Shown here: one piece after another, positions 1 through 8,399 of the stretch
Numbering within the stretch: the stretch's first letter is position 1
Layout of the letters: each line of letters starts with the position of its first letter
Source of the DNA: Defluviitaleaceae bacterium
GTDB taxonomy: Bacteria > Bacillota > Clostridia > Lachnospirales > WQUN01
Assembly (NCBI GenBank): GCA_009783525.1
Contig: WRDG01000087.1
Coordinates: 1 to 8,509, forward strand
Direction of reading: 5' to 3'
DNA: 8,509 nucleotides
Made by a program: the position numbers and the translations under genes
The notes under the pieces: generated by a model
Told to the model about the DNA's origin: nothing
The model's database searches: none
What the model saw: only the letters and a program-made list of their open reading frames with translations

Positions 1-2089
1 GAAAAAGCGTTTCGGTAATGAACGGGGTGAACGGGTGCAGCAGCTTAAGCGCCCAAACGAGCGCGCGGCGAAGCGTCCAAAGCGCGCTCGCGCGGGAGGC
101 CGCGGCCTCGGCCGAACCGTCCTTGTCGTAAAGGCGCGGCTTGACCATTTCCACGTACCAGTCGCAAAATTCGTCCCAAATAAAATCGTTTATGTACTGC
201 GCCGCCATGCCGAGCTCGTATGCGTTTATTTTTTCCGTCACGTCGCGCACAAGAGTATTTAGGCGGGAAAGGATCCATCGGTCCGCGGGCACGCCCGAAA
301 CGGCACCGCATATTTTTTCGCCGCCGAGGTTCATGAGCACGAAGCGCGACGCGTTCCATAATTTGTTTAAAAAATTTCTGCTGTACTCCATTTTTTCCAT
401 ATAAAACCGCGTGTCGTTGTCGAGCGCGTTGCCGCTCACGAGCATGAGGCGCAGCGCGTCCGCCCCGAACATGTCCACTACCTCGATCGGATCCAGCCCG
501 TTGCCGAGCGACTTGGACATTTTTTTGCCGGTCGAGTCGAGCACCATCCCCGTTACCAGCACATCCTTAAAAGGCAGCTCCTTCATAAAATACAGCCCCG
601 AAAAAACCATGCGCACGACCCAGAAAAAAATTATTTCGTACGCCGTCACGAGCACGTCCGTAGGATAAAAATATTCAAGGTCTTCGGTTTTTTGCGGCCA
701 GCCAAGCGTAGAGAACGGCCACAGTGCGGACGAAAACCATGTGTCCAGCGTGTCGGGGTCCTGCGTCAGATTTTTGCCTCCGCAACCGCCGCAGGCCGCC
801 GGTTCTTTTTTGCTGACCGTAACGAAGCCGCACTCGCAATAATACGCCGGTATGCGGTGCCCCCACCAAAGCTGCCGCGATATGCACCAGTCACGAATGT
901 TTTCGAGCCAGTGCGAATAAATGCGCCCGAACCTCTCGCGGTTAAACCGCAGCTCGCCGGATTTGTACGCGTCAAGCGCGGGCTTGGCAAGCTCTTCCAT
1001 TTTTACGAACCACTGCAGCTTGAGCAGCGGCTCGACCGTCGTGCCGCAGCGGTCGTGCGTACCGACCGCGTTTTTAATGCTCTCCTTGCCGGCGTACAGC
1101 CCCGCCGCTTCCATGTCCGCGATAATTTTTTCGCGCGCCGCGTAAATTTCCATGCCCTCATACGGGCCCGTATTTTCGTTTAACATTCCGTCGTCGGTCA
1201 TTATGTTTATCATGGGCAGGCAATGCCGCTCTCCCACGGCGTAGTCGTTGTGGTCGTGAGCCGGCGTGATTTTTACGACGCCCGTCCCAAACTCCGCTTC
1301 GACATACGCATCCGCTATCACGGGTATGTCCCGGTCAACGAACGGCACAGTCACCGTTTTTCCGACGAGATGCGCGTATCTGCCGTCCGACGGGTTTACC
1401 GCGACCGCCGTGTCGCCCAACATCGTTTCGGGTCTAGTCGTCGCGAACGTAATAAATTCGCCGCCGCCCTTGACCGGATATTTAAAGCTGTACATCCAGT
1501 TGAAACTTTCTTCGTGCTCGACTTCCGCGTCCGAAATTGTCGTTTGGCATTTTGTGCACCAGTTGACCAATTTTTTTCCGCGGTAAATTTTGCCTTCGCC
1601 GTACAGCCGCACGAAAACTTCGAGCACCGCGTCGGAAAGGCCCTCGTCCATCGTGAAACGCTCACGCGACCAGTCGCACGAAAAACCCATGCGTTTTAAC
1701 TGCCCGACGATCGTCCCGCCGTATTTTTCTTTCCACTGCCATACCTTTTCCAAAAAGCCTTCCCTGCCGAGCGATTCTTTCGTGACGCCTTCTTTCGCAA
1801 GCTCCTTCATGACGCGCACTTCGGTGGCGATCGCGGCGTGGTCGTAACCCGGCACCCAAAGCGCGGCATAACCCTGCATCCGCTTCGCGCGGATCAATAT
1901 GTCCTGGATCGTGTTGTTTAGCGCGTGCCCCATGTGCAGTTGTCCGGTGATGTTGGGCGGCGGGATCACAATCGTGAACGGCTTTTTGTTTTTGTCCGCC
2001 TTTGCGGTGAAGTATCCGCGCTCGATCCATCTGCGGTTGATTTCATCCTCCATGTGCGGGTCGTAGGTCTTGGGCATTTCTTTTTGCAT
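1..2089 (-). CDS. valS: Valine--tRNA ligase (ValRS), 3' end beyond window
   Basis: Class I aminoacyl-tRNA synthetase that charges tRNA-Val with valine in the cytoplasm. 696 complete codons are present; bacterial ValRS is usually about 880 residues, so the rest of the anticodon-binding domain and the C-terminal coiled coil are off the window. Visible in order: PPPNITG followed by the HIGH-type motif HMGH (residues 52-55); the inserted editing (CP1) domain with FATTRPET (215-222), which hydrolyses mischarged Thr-tRNA, and HDHND (278-282); a cysteine cluster C418, C420, C433, C436 that probably binds zinc; DTWFSSALWP; KMSKS (523-527); and the start of the anticodon-binding helical domain. The ATG at 2087-2089 follows a strong AGGAGG at 2097-2102 with 7-nt spacing. 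No frameshift or stop was found when the frame was read through. Regulated by the T-box leader upstream. Identification is essentially certain. Confidence 0.97.
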   Translation of the reverse strand, partial: MQKEMPKTYDPHMEDEINRRWIERGYFTAKADKNKKPFTIVIPPPNITGQLHMGHALNNTIQDILIRAKRMQGYAALWVPGYDHAAIATEVRVMKELAKEGVTKESLGREGFLEKVWQWKEKYGGTIVGQLKRMGFSCDWSRERFTMDEGLSDAVLEVFVRLYGEGKIYRGKKLVNWCTKCQTTISDAEVEHEESFNWMYSFKYPVKGGGEFITFATTRPETMLGDTAVAVNPSDGRYAHLVGKTVTVPFVDRDIPVIADAYVEAEFGTGVVKITPAHDHNDYAVGERHCLPMINIMTDDGMLNENTGPYEGMEIYAAREKIIADMEAAGLYAGKESIKNAVGTHDRCGTTVEPLLKLQWFVKMEELAKPALDAYKSGELRFNRERFGRIYSHWLENIRDWCISRQLWWGHRIPAYYCECGFVTVSKKEPAACGGCGGKNLTQDPDTLDTWFSSALWPFSTLGWPQKTEDLEYFYPTDVLVTAYEIIFFWVVRMVFSGLYFMKELPFKDVLVTGMVLDSTGKKMSKSLGNGLDPIEVVDMFGADALRLMLVSGNALDNDTRFYMEKMEYSRNFLNKLWNASRFVLMNLGGEKICGAVSGVPADRWILSRLNTLVRDVTEKINAYELGMAAQYINDFIWDEFCDWYVEMVKPRLYDKDGSAEAAASRASALWTLRRALVWALKLLHPFTPFITETLF

Positions 2090-2160
2090 GGCGCATCCTC
2101 CTTTTTATTTTTCGCGTCGCAACATGCCGTAAAAAAATTATCTTAAAAAATTTTTTTCAT

Positions 2161-2193
2161 AAAAAAACCCCGAACGGTAAAAACCGTCCGGGG
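2161..2193 (-). terminator. T-box Rho-independent terminator
   Basis: On the minus strand an 11-bp stem, CCCCGGACGGT against ACCGTTCGGGG (one G-T wobble), has a TTTT loop and is followed by seven T residues. It is the default fold when tRNA-Val is charged. It could also stop transcripts reading through from the uvrA-dcd operon upstream. About 71 nt separate it from the valS start. Confidence 0.95.
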
Positions 2194-2204
2194 CGAACTT
2201 TTGT

Positions 2205-2218
2205 CCGCGGTACCACCC
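2205..2218 (-). promoter_or_regulatory. T-box antiterminator sequence
   Basis: Read on the minus strand this is GGGTGGTACCGCGG, the near-invariant T-box core. The UGGU within it can pair with the ACCA 3' end of uncharged tRNA-Val, whose discriminator base is normally A. Pairing stabilises the antiterminator and prevents the terminator immediately downstream from forming. Confidence 0.95.
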
Positions 2219-2469
2219 GACTTCGGCGCAACGCGCCGCACTCTACAGGCACGGGAAAAAATAATTTCTGATGCCGCTTCCCGTTAACGGCGGAAACCGT
2301 CGGAGCCTACCCGCAACTGCGGGTTCGGTCCGAAGCATCTGAGGCTACCTTCCGTACATCCTTCACGGGCGCTCGCAGCATTGCATAAATGCGTAAGCAT
2401 TTATGGAGCGCGCCCTCTCTGGGCTTAGGGCTGTACGTACTCCTCCCCGTCGTCGCTTTTAATCGGATT

Positions 2470-2498
2470 ATCATAACACAGCGGAGCGGATACCGCAA
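2470..2498 (-). promoter_or_regulatory. valS T-box promoter
   Basis: Minus-strand -35 TTGCGG (2493-2498), 17-bp spacer and -10 TATGAT (2470-2475) preceded by TGT, giving an extended -10. The predicted start near 2463 lies just before the first bases of T-box stem I. The -35 begins 6 bp past the stop codon of the upstream 448-aa gene, so valS has its own transcription unit. Confidence 0.8.
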
Positions 2499-2504
2499 GC
2501 TCGG

Positions 2505-3851
2505 TTAAAATGATAAATCTTCGCCGCCGTCGTCTTCTTCGTCGTCCGCGCCGATCCCGTCTCCGTCTTCTTTTTCTTTTTTTGCACCGCCGTCGATGCC
2601 CGCGCGCGAAAACGCGCGCGCCGCCTCGTCGAGGTATGCCTGGATTATTTTGTCTATCAGCTTGTCTTCGCTCGTATCGCGTTCGGACAAGACGTTAAGC
2701 ACGTCCCACAATTCTTCGTGGGTCGCTTCAAGCTCGACGAGCTGCCGCTCGACGGCCGCGCGCTCATCCTTCATTTCGCTGTAATACCGGCGCTTGTCCT
2801 CAAGCTTTACTGTCCGCGCAAACCCTTCTATCGTGCTCTTGATGCCGGTCAGTTTTTTTTCGCGTAAAAACTTTTCGATCGTGTCTTCGGTTTCGTAACG
2901 CAGTTTTCGAAGCAGGTCGATCCGTTTAAGCAACGCTTTATATTTACCGAAGTCTTCCAAATGGTTGGCGAGCATCTGCGTGTTACGCACCTTGTACTTG
3001 CGGTATGTGTACCGCAGGTAGTTGGTGTAGTAGGCGTACACCACATTTTTTTTATTAAGCAGCGCGACGGCTCGCTTCTGTTTTTTTGTGTTGACCCGTA
3101 TGTCGCGCTGAAGCTTTTTTCTGAACGAATAAAGCAGCCCGATGATAAGGGCGGCGAGCACGACAAATATCGCGGTCGGCCAAAAAATATTTTCGCCGGA
3201 TACAATAAAGAAAAACGCCAGCACGGCTGCGGTAACGGCAAACAACGCAACCATCCCGACGCTGAAATAATGGATAAAGGTAAGACCCGTGGCCATCCCT
3301 TCGCGGTCGAATGCGAGCTCTTCTTTTTCGCTGTCGATATAGCTCAAGTCCTGCTTTAACACCTGCTGGTAACGCTCCGCGTCTTTCATGTTCGCCATAG
3401 CCGCGGACGCGTCCTCTTCGAGCTTAAACATTTTCGCAAGTGTGGGATCAAATTCCGTCAATTGTTCGTGGAGCTGGCTGCGTTCTTCCGAAACCGCAAG
3501 ATAACTGTCGAGCAGGTTTTTTATTTCGTTCGCGTCCTTTTCCGAAAGGCTGTTGTAGCTTTCGAGCTCCGCCATCCTGCCGTTTAGCGCATGGATTTTT
3601 CCGTTTAGTTTAATGCGCGACTTCGCGCTCTTTAACGCCTCGTCGCAAAGCTGCGCCGTTTGCCTCACGGACGGGTACAGCGGATCCGCCGGGTGCATGT
3701 CGTCGATAAAACGCCGGAACACCGTATGCATTTCGTACGCGCTCGTTTTTTTCTTCTTCTTTTTCATTTTAAAAATACCGCCTAAAATTTGAAAGAAATT
3801 TCGGCGGTTATTTTTTTTCGTTTTTCTTTTTTTACTTTTTTTCTTTTTCAT
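2505..3851 (-). CDS. Unrecognised coiled-coil protein with two membrane segments
   Basis: 448 residues; I do not recognise the family. The first ~36 residues are extremely lysine-rich. Residues ~62-185 are charged and heptad-like (coiled coil). Two hydrophobic segments at ~196-217 and ~223-243 are separated by a very short loop, and the basic RKK right after the second suggests a membrane hairpin with both ends in the cytoplasm. Residues ~250-415 are again long, charged and helical, with an aromatic YYTNYLRYTYRKY patch around 274-286. The last ~25 residues are acidic and glycine-rich. No catalytic motif is seen. It lies 29 bp after dcd and is probably co-transcribed with it. The start is uncertain: the AAGGAG at 3869-3874 is 17 nt from this ATG, too far for normal spacing, while an internal ATG at 3765-3767 (residue 29) has only a weak AGGCGG upstream. 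A scaffold or structural role is a guess. Confidence 0.85.
   Translation of the reverse strand: MKKKKSKKRKTKKNNRRNFFQILGGIFKMKKKKKKTSAYEMHTVFRRFIDDMHPADPLYPSVRQTAQLCDEALKSAKSRIKLNGKIHALNGRMAELESYNSLSEKDANEIKNLLDSYLAVSEERSQLHEQLTEFDPTLAKMFKLEEDASAAMANMKDAERYQQVLKQDLSYIDSEKEELAFDREGMATGLTFIHYFSVGMVALFAVTAAVLAFFFIVSGENIFWPTAIFVVLAALIIGLLYSFRKKLQRDIRVNTKKQKRAVALLNKKNVVYAYYTNYLRYTYRKYKVRNTQMLANHLEDFGKYKALLKRIDLLRKLRYETEDTIEKFLREKKLTGIKSTIEGFARTVKLEDKRRYYSEMKDERAAVERQLVELEATHEELWDVLNVLSERDTSEDKLIDKIIQAYLDEAARAFSRAGIDGGAKKEKEDGDGIGADDEEDDGGEDLSF
3778..3807. repeat. Hairpin with T-tracts on both sides, at 5' end of 448-aa gene
   Basis: CCGCC and GGCGG flank AAATTT on each side of a 5-nt loop, giving an imperfect 11-13-bp stem. 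On the minus strand it is followed by TATTTTT, and on the plus strand by TTATTTTTTTT, so it resembles a bidirectional intrinsic terminator or attenuator. It falls between the two candidate start codons of the 448-aa gene. It may end part of the uvrA-dcd transcripts or hide the weak ribosome binding site of the inner start. Neither role is proven by sequence. Confidence 0.5.
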
Positions 3852-3880
3852 GGCAACTCGGTCCGCAGCTCCTTAACCGT

Positions 3881-4396
3881 TTAAAAATCCTGATAAAGCA
3901 AACTCGGCTGGATCCCCGTATTGTTTTGGTATTTTCCGGTGTATTCCGCCGTGTACTCGCCCACCACCGCGTGATAATAAATCTGGCAGATTTCGACGCC
4001 CGCATATATTTTTATGGGCTGTATGCAGTGTATTTCCAATGTCCAGTAACCTTTAAACCCGATGTCTCCGAAGCCCGCGCAAACATGTATGAACAGCCCG
4101 AGCCTCCCGACCGACGAACGTCCCTCGAGCATGGGGACGAAGCCGTGGGTTTCGGTGTATTCCATTGTGCGCCCGAGGTAAAGCACGCCGGGCGACAATA
4201 TGAGCCCGTCGCTTGGGATCGGTATTATTTTTGCCTTGTTCTCTTTTTTCATGTCGAGGTATGCGTTTTCGTATACAAGAAGCTCGTTGTGTAGCCTAAG
4301 GTTATAGCTGTTCGTGTTGAGCAATTTTTTTTCGAACGGATCGATGATTATGTCCGCGCCCAGCTTGCTTTTTATTTCTTCCCCCGAAAGTATCAT
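3881..4396 (-). CDS. dcd: dCTP deaminase
   Basis: Deaminates dCTP to dUTP (some homologues also hydrolyse dUTP to dUMP), feeding thymidylate synthesis in the cytoplasm; homotrimer of the dUTPase-like fold. 171 residues is full length for the short Firmicutes form. Visible: N-terminal MILSGEEI; NSYNLRL (29-35); YLGRTMEYTETH (73-84); the core EGRSSVGRLGL (91-101), in which S94 and R98 match catalytic Ser111/Arg115 of the E. coli enzyme; A107 and the catalytic E121 in TLEIH; and the C-terminal GKYQNNTGIQPSLLY lid (154-168), which closes on the triphosphate. C106 stands where many homologues have Thr. It starts 37 bp after the uvrA stop and lacks a strong Shine-Dalgarno (only AAAGG-like bases further upstream). 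Deaminase identity is firm; whether it is mono- or bifunctional cannot be read from sequence alone. Confidence 0.95.
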   Translation of the reverse strand: MILSGEEIKSKLGADIIIDPFEKKLLNTNSYNLRLHNELLVYENAYLDMKKENKAKIIPIPSDGLILSPGVLYLGRTMEYTETHGFVPMLEGRSSVGRLGLFIHVCAGFGDIGFKGYWTLEIHCIQPIKIYAGVEICQIYYHAVVGEYTAEYTGKYQNNTGIQPSLLYQDF

Positions 4397-4433
4397 TTTT
4401 TATCCCGTTCGCCTTTCTTTGTAGGTATTCTAT

Positions 4434-7283
<2,850 letters not shown>

Positions 7284-7335
7284 AAAAAAATCCCTTCGAC
7301 GTTTAAAATGAAAAACGCGAATAAGCGTTTGATTC

Positions 7336-7363
7336 ATATTAACACAGCGCAGAAAATTTACAA
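7336..7363 (-). promoter_or_regulatory. Predicted uvrA operon promoter
   Basis: Minus-strand -35 TTGTAA (7358-7363), 16-bp spacer, and -10 TAATAT (7336-7341) preceded by TGT as an extended -10. The start would fall near 7329, giving a ~45-nt leader to the uvrA ATG. The decamer CGCTGTGTTA also occurs in the valS promoter at the same place relative to the -10. I see no clear LexA/DinR-type palindrome here, so SOS control is not supported. Confidence 0.6.
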
Positions 7364-7457
7364 ATCTTTAGAACATAGGTTTGGGCTGTAGATGGACGGC
7401 TCGGGGTGGGATTAGATGCATGGCTGTGGGTGTACGGTTCGGATCGAAAGTTGGTTT

Positions 7458-7481
7458 GGGTTGTTGGGTTGTTGGGTTGGG
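7458..7481 (+). other. G-quadruplex-type motif
   Basis: Four GGG runs at 7458-7460, 7466-7468, 7474-7476 and 7479-7481, with loops TTGTT, TTGTT and TT, fit the canonical G3+N1-7 pattern on the plus strand. The motif lies ~95 bp upstream of the uvrA -35 and inside the G-rich end of the short-unit array. The sequence supports folding potential only; any effect on uvrA expression or on array instability is inference. Confidence 0.6.
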
Positions 7482-7880
7482 TGCGGAAGGGAAGTACGGA
7501 TGTGAAATGGAAGGCGGGTGCGTAGTGGTAACTCGGACGTGAAACGGAAGCCCGGACATGAAACGGTATCTTCTATGTTGAATAACAACTCGGACGCGAA
7601 GCGGAAGCTCGGATTAGAATTACAACTCGGACGTGAAACGTAAACTCTGACGTAAACGGTATCTTTTATACTAAATTACAACTCGGACGTAAAACGGTAT
7701 CTTCTATTTAATATGCAATTCATGTAAAAAACGTAAACATGACCTCAAGATGAAAATTCGTTTAGTTTTAAAATTTGAATATAAACGCAAGTCCGATAAC
7801 GAGCGCGAATTGAAAAATGAATTGCAAATCATTTTTTGGTTTTGATTCGGATGTGAGCTTTTATTTGTTTTGTAAAACAT

Positions 7881-7994
7881 GATACAGATGAGAACTGCAG
7901 TATAAAATGAAAAACTTGATTAAAATGAAACTGCAGTATAAAACGAAAAATTTGATAAAGATGAGAATGCAGTCTGTTTTTAAATGAAAAACAT
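7881..7994. repeat. Three ~36-41-bp tandem units within the array
   Basis: Units start with GATACAG (7881), GATTAAA (7918) and GATAAAG (7954) and are 37, 36 and 41 bp long. The 13-mer CTGCAGTATAAAA is identical at 7895 and 7931. A fourth, weaker unit may begin at 7995. Each unit splits into two related halves of ~18 nt, linking this block to the shorter periodicity at 7492-7716. Confidence 0.65.
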
Positions 7995-8089
7995 GTCATA
8001 AATGAAAATGTGAGCTTTGCCGTAAAATACGGCTCGAGCGCAAATCGAAACCCCTGCAAAAACTATAATCAAGTATTTAGCCGTTGGCA

Positions 8090-8118
8090 TCAATCAAGCA
8101 AAATTTTTTCTTGATTGA
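8090..8118. repeat. Perfect 9-bp stem-loop
   Basis: TCAATCAAG (8090-8098) and CTTGATTGA (8110-8118) are exact reverse complements around an 11-nt AT-rich loop. No T-run follows on either strand, so it is not a typical terminator. It lies between the short-unit array and the terminator-like hairpin at 8134-8172. Function unknown. Confidence 0.55.
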
Positions 8119-8133
8119 AAAATTTCTTTCCAC

Positions 8134-8172
8134 AAAAAAACGCAATTCTGCATATCGCATTTTTGCGTTTTT
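8134..8172 (-). terminator. Terminator-like hairpin
   Basis: AAAAACGCAA (8136-8145) pairs perfectly with TTGCGTTTTT (8163-8172) around a 17-nt loop. On the minus strand the stem runs into seven T residues (8134-8140), as in an intrinsic terminator, although the stem has only three or four GC pairs. The plus strand also shows a T-rich stretch (8163-8183), so it may work in both directions. Confidence 0.5.
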
Positions 8173-8269
8173 CATTTTTTTTCTTACTTTCGCAAGGCAC
8201 TATTCTTTTTAGCAATATTTTTAAACGAAAAAAAAATGGGCAACTATAAAAATGTAAGGGTTTTTATAG
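8160..8269 (-). repeat. 110-bp inverted repeat, left arm
   Basis: These 110 bases are the exact reverse complement of 8400-8509, with no mismatch or gap. The inner edge is sharp: the match ends with CTATAAAA reading outward. Beyond it, the 130-bp spacer 8270-8399 is AT-rich, holds the predicted promoter and shows no gene. The outer edge cannot be placed because the window stops within the right arm. Confidence 0.95.
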
Positions 8270-8287
8270 TTCGTCTGCTTGTGTCAA

Positions 8288-8317
8288 ATTGTAACAGAAA
8301 TAAAATATTTTTGTCAA
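8288..8317 (-). promoter_or_regulatory. Strong predicted promoter between the inverted-repeat arms
   Basis: Minus-strand -35 TTGACA (8312-8317, perfect consensus), 18-bp AT-rich spacer, and -10 TACAAT (8288-8293) preceded by TGT as an extended -10. Start predicted near 8281, reading into the left arm of the inverted repeat. No equally good promoter is seen on the plus strand facing the right arm. Confidence 0.7.
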
Positions 8318-8399
8318 TAACTTAATGAAAAAAAATATATTTGTTCAAAAAAACGTTAAAAATGACTTTTTTATCTCTTTTTTCCACAAAAATGAAACG

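Larger units (their letters stand above)
2161..2463 (-). promoter_or_regulatory. Valine T-box riboswitch (valS leader)
   Basis: A tRNA-sensing leader that lets transcription continue into valS when tRNA-Val is uncharged. In RNA sense (minus strand) it runs from the predicted start near 2463. Stem I carries a GGAGTA specifier-loop strand followed by the helix CGTACA/TGTACG, then GAAG and the triplet GTA at 2346-2348 followed by a purine; by analogy with the glyQS leader this is the specifier codon, and GUA is a valine codon. An AGAGAG element matches the AG bulge. Several GC hairpins follow, for example CCCGCA/TGCGGG and GGCGC-GTT-GCGCC, as expected for stems II/III. The conserved T-box sequence and terminator close the leader. 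The match between the specifier codon and the downstream valS gene supports the assignment from two sides. Confidence 0.95.
7390..8058. repeat. Degenerate ~18-19-nt tandem repeat array, no gene
   Basis: A gene-free stretch built of diverged short units. The clearest block is 7492-7716. AACTCGGACGTGAAACGG-like units start at 7530, 7587, 7624 and 7680, spaced 57, 37 and 56 bp, which are multiples of ~18.6. Between them are related units such as AAGCCCGGACATGAAACGG (7548) and a second type, TATCTTCTATGTTGAATAAC (7567), recurring at 7660 and 7698. Leftward the units become G-rich (7390-7490), and rightward AT-rich (7717-8058) with 36-37-bp double units. The plus strand is purine-rich throughout. 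Minus-strand open frames here (7368-7559 and 7829-8059) simply translate the repeat into low-complexity peptide and lack good ribosome binding sites. The array begins directly upstream of the uvrA promoter. Boundaries are approximate. Confidence 0.75.
8134..8281 (-). ncRNA. Putative small RNA or leader RNA
   Basis: A consensus promoter (8288-8317) points leftward and a terminator-like hairpin (8134-8172) ends the stretch, outlining a transcript of ~148 nt. Near its 5' end is an 11-bp AU stem, AACTATAAAAA against TTTTTATAGTT around an 8-nt loop, followed by GCCCA and nine T residues, which could act as an early attenuator. No family is recognised. Most of the transcript body (8160-8269) is repeated exactly, in opposite orientation, at 8400-8509. 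Instead of a small RNA it could be the 5' leader of a gene or mobile element. A 32-codon frame (8077-8175) overlaps the terminator, but it has no clear ribosome binding site. Confidence 0.35.

Noticed and set aside
692..1699. Plus-strand open frames of ~160 codons opposite valS
   Set aside because: Antisense to the continuous valS reading frame, no domain recognised and no ribosome binding site seen.
2143..2160. Five-codon frame ATGAAAAAAATTTTTTAA between the T-box terminator and valS
   Set aside because: A homopolymer coincidence directly after the U-tract, without a Shine-Dalgarno sequence.
7284..7337. 18-codon N-terminal extension of uvrA from the upstream ATG
   Set aside because: That ATG lies inside the predicted -10 box and lacks a ribosome binding site, while the ATG at 7281-7283 has AAGGGA at 7-nt spacing and begins at the usual UvrA N-terminus.
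7368..7559. 63-codon minus-strand open frame upstream of uvrA
   Set aside because: Proline/threonine-rich low-complexity translation of the short-unit array; it overlaps the likely uvrA promoter edge and has no coding signature.
7490..7716. CRISPR array
   Set aside because: Units are 18-20 nt, contiguous and all diverged; there is no constant repeat alternating with unique spacers and no cas gene.
7829..8059. 76-codon minus-strand open frame
   Set aside because: The peptide only reflects the repeats (LQFHF, HFILQF patterns), its frame wanders with unit length, and no ribosome binding site is present.
8126..8388. DnaA-box-like TTTTCCACA (8380-8388) and CTTTCCACA (8126-8134), possible origin
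   Set aside because: Only two sites ~250 bp apart, one with a mismatch, in DNA so AT-rich that matches are expected; no dnaA, dnaN or box cluster is in view.
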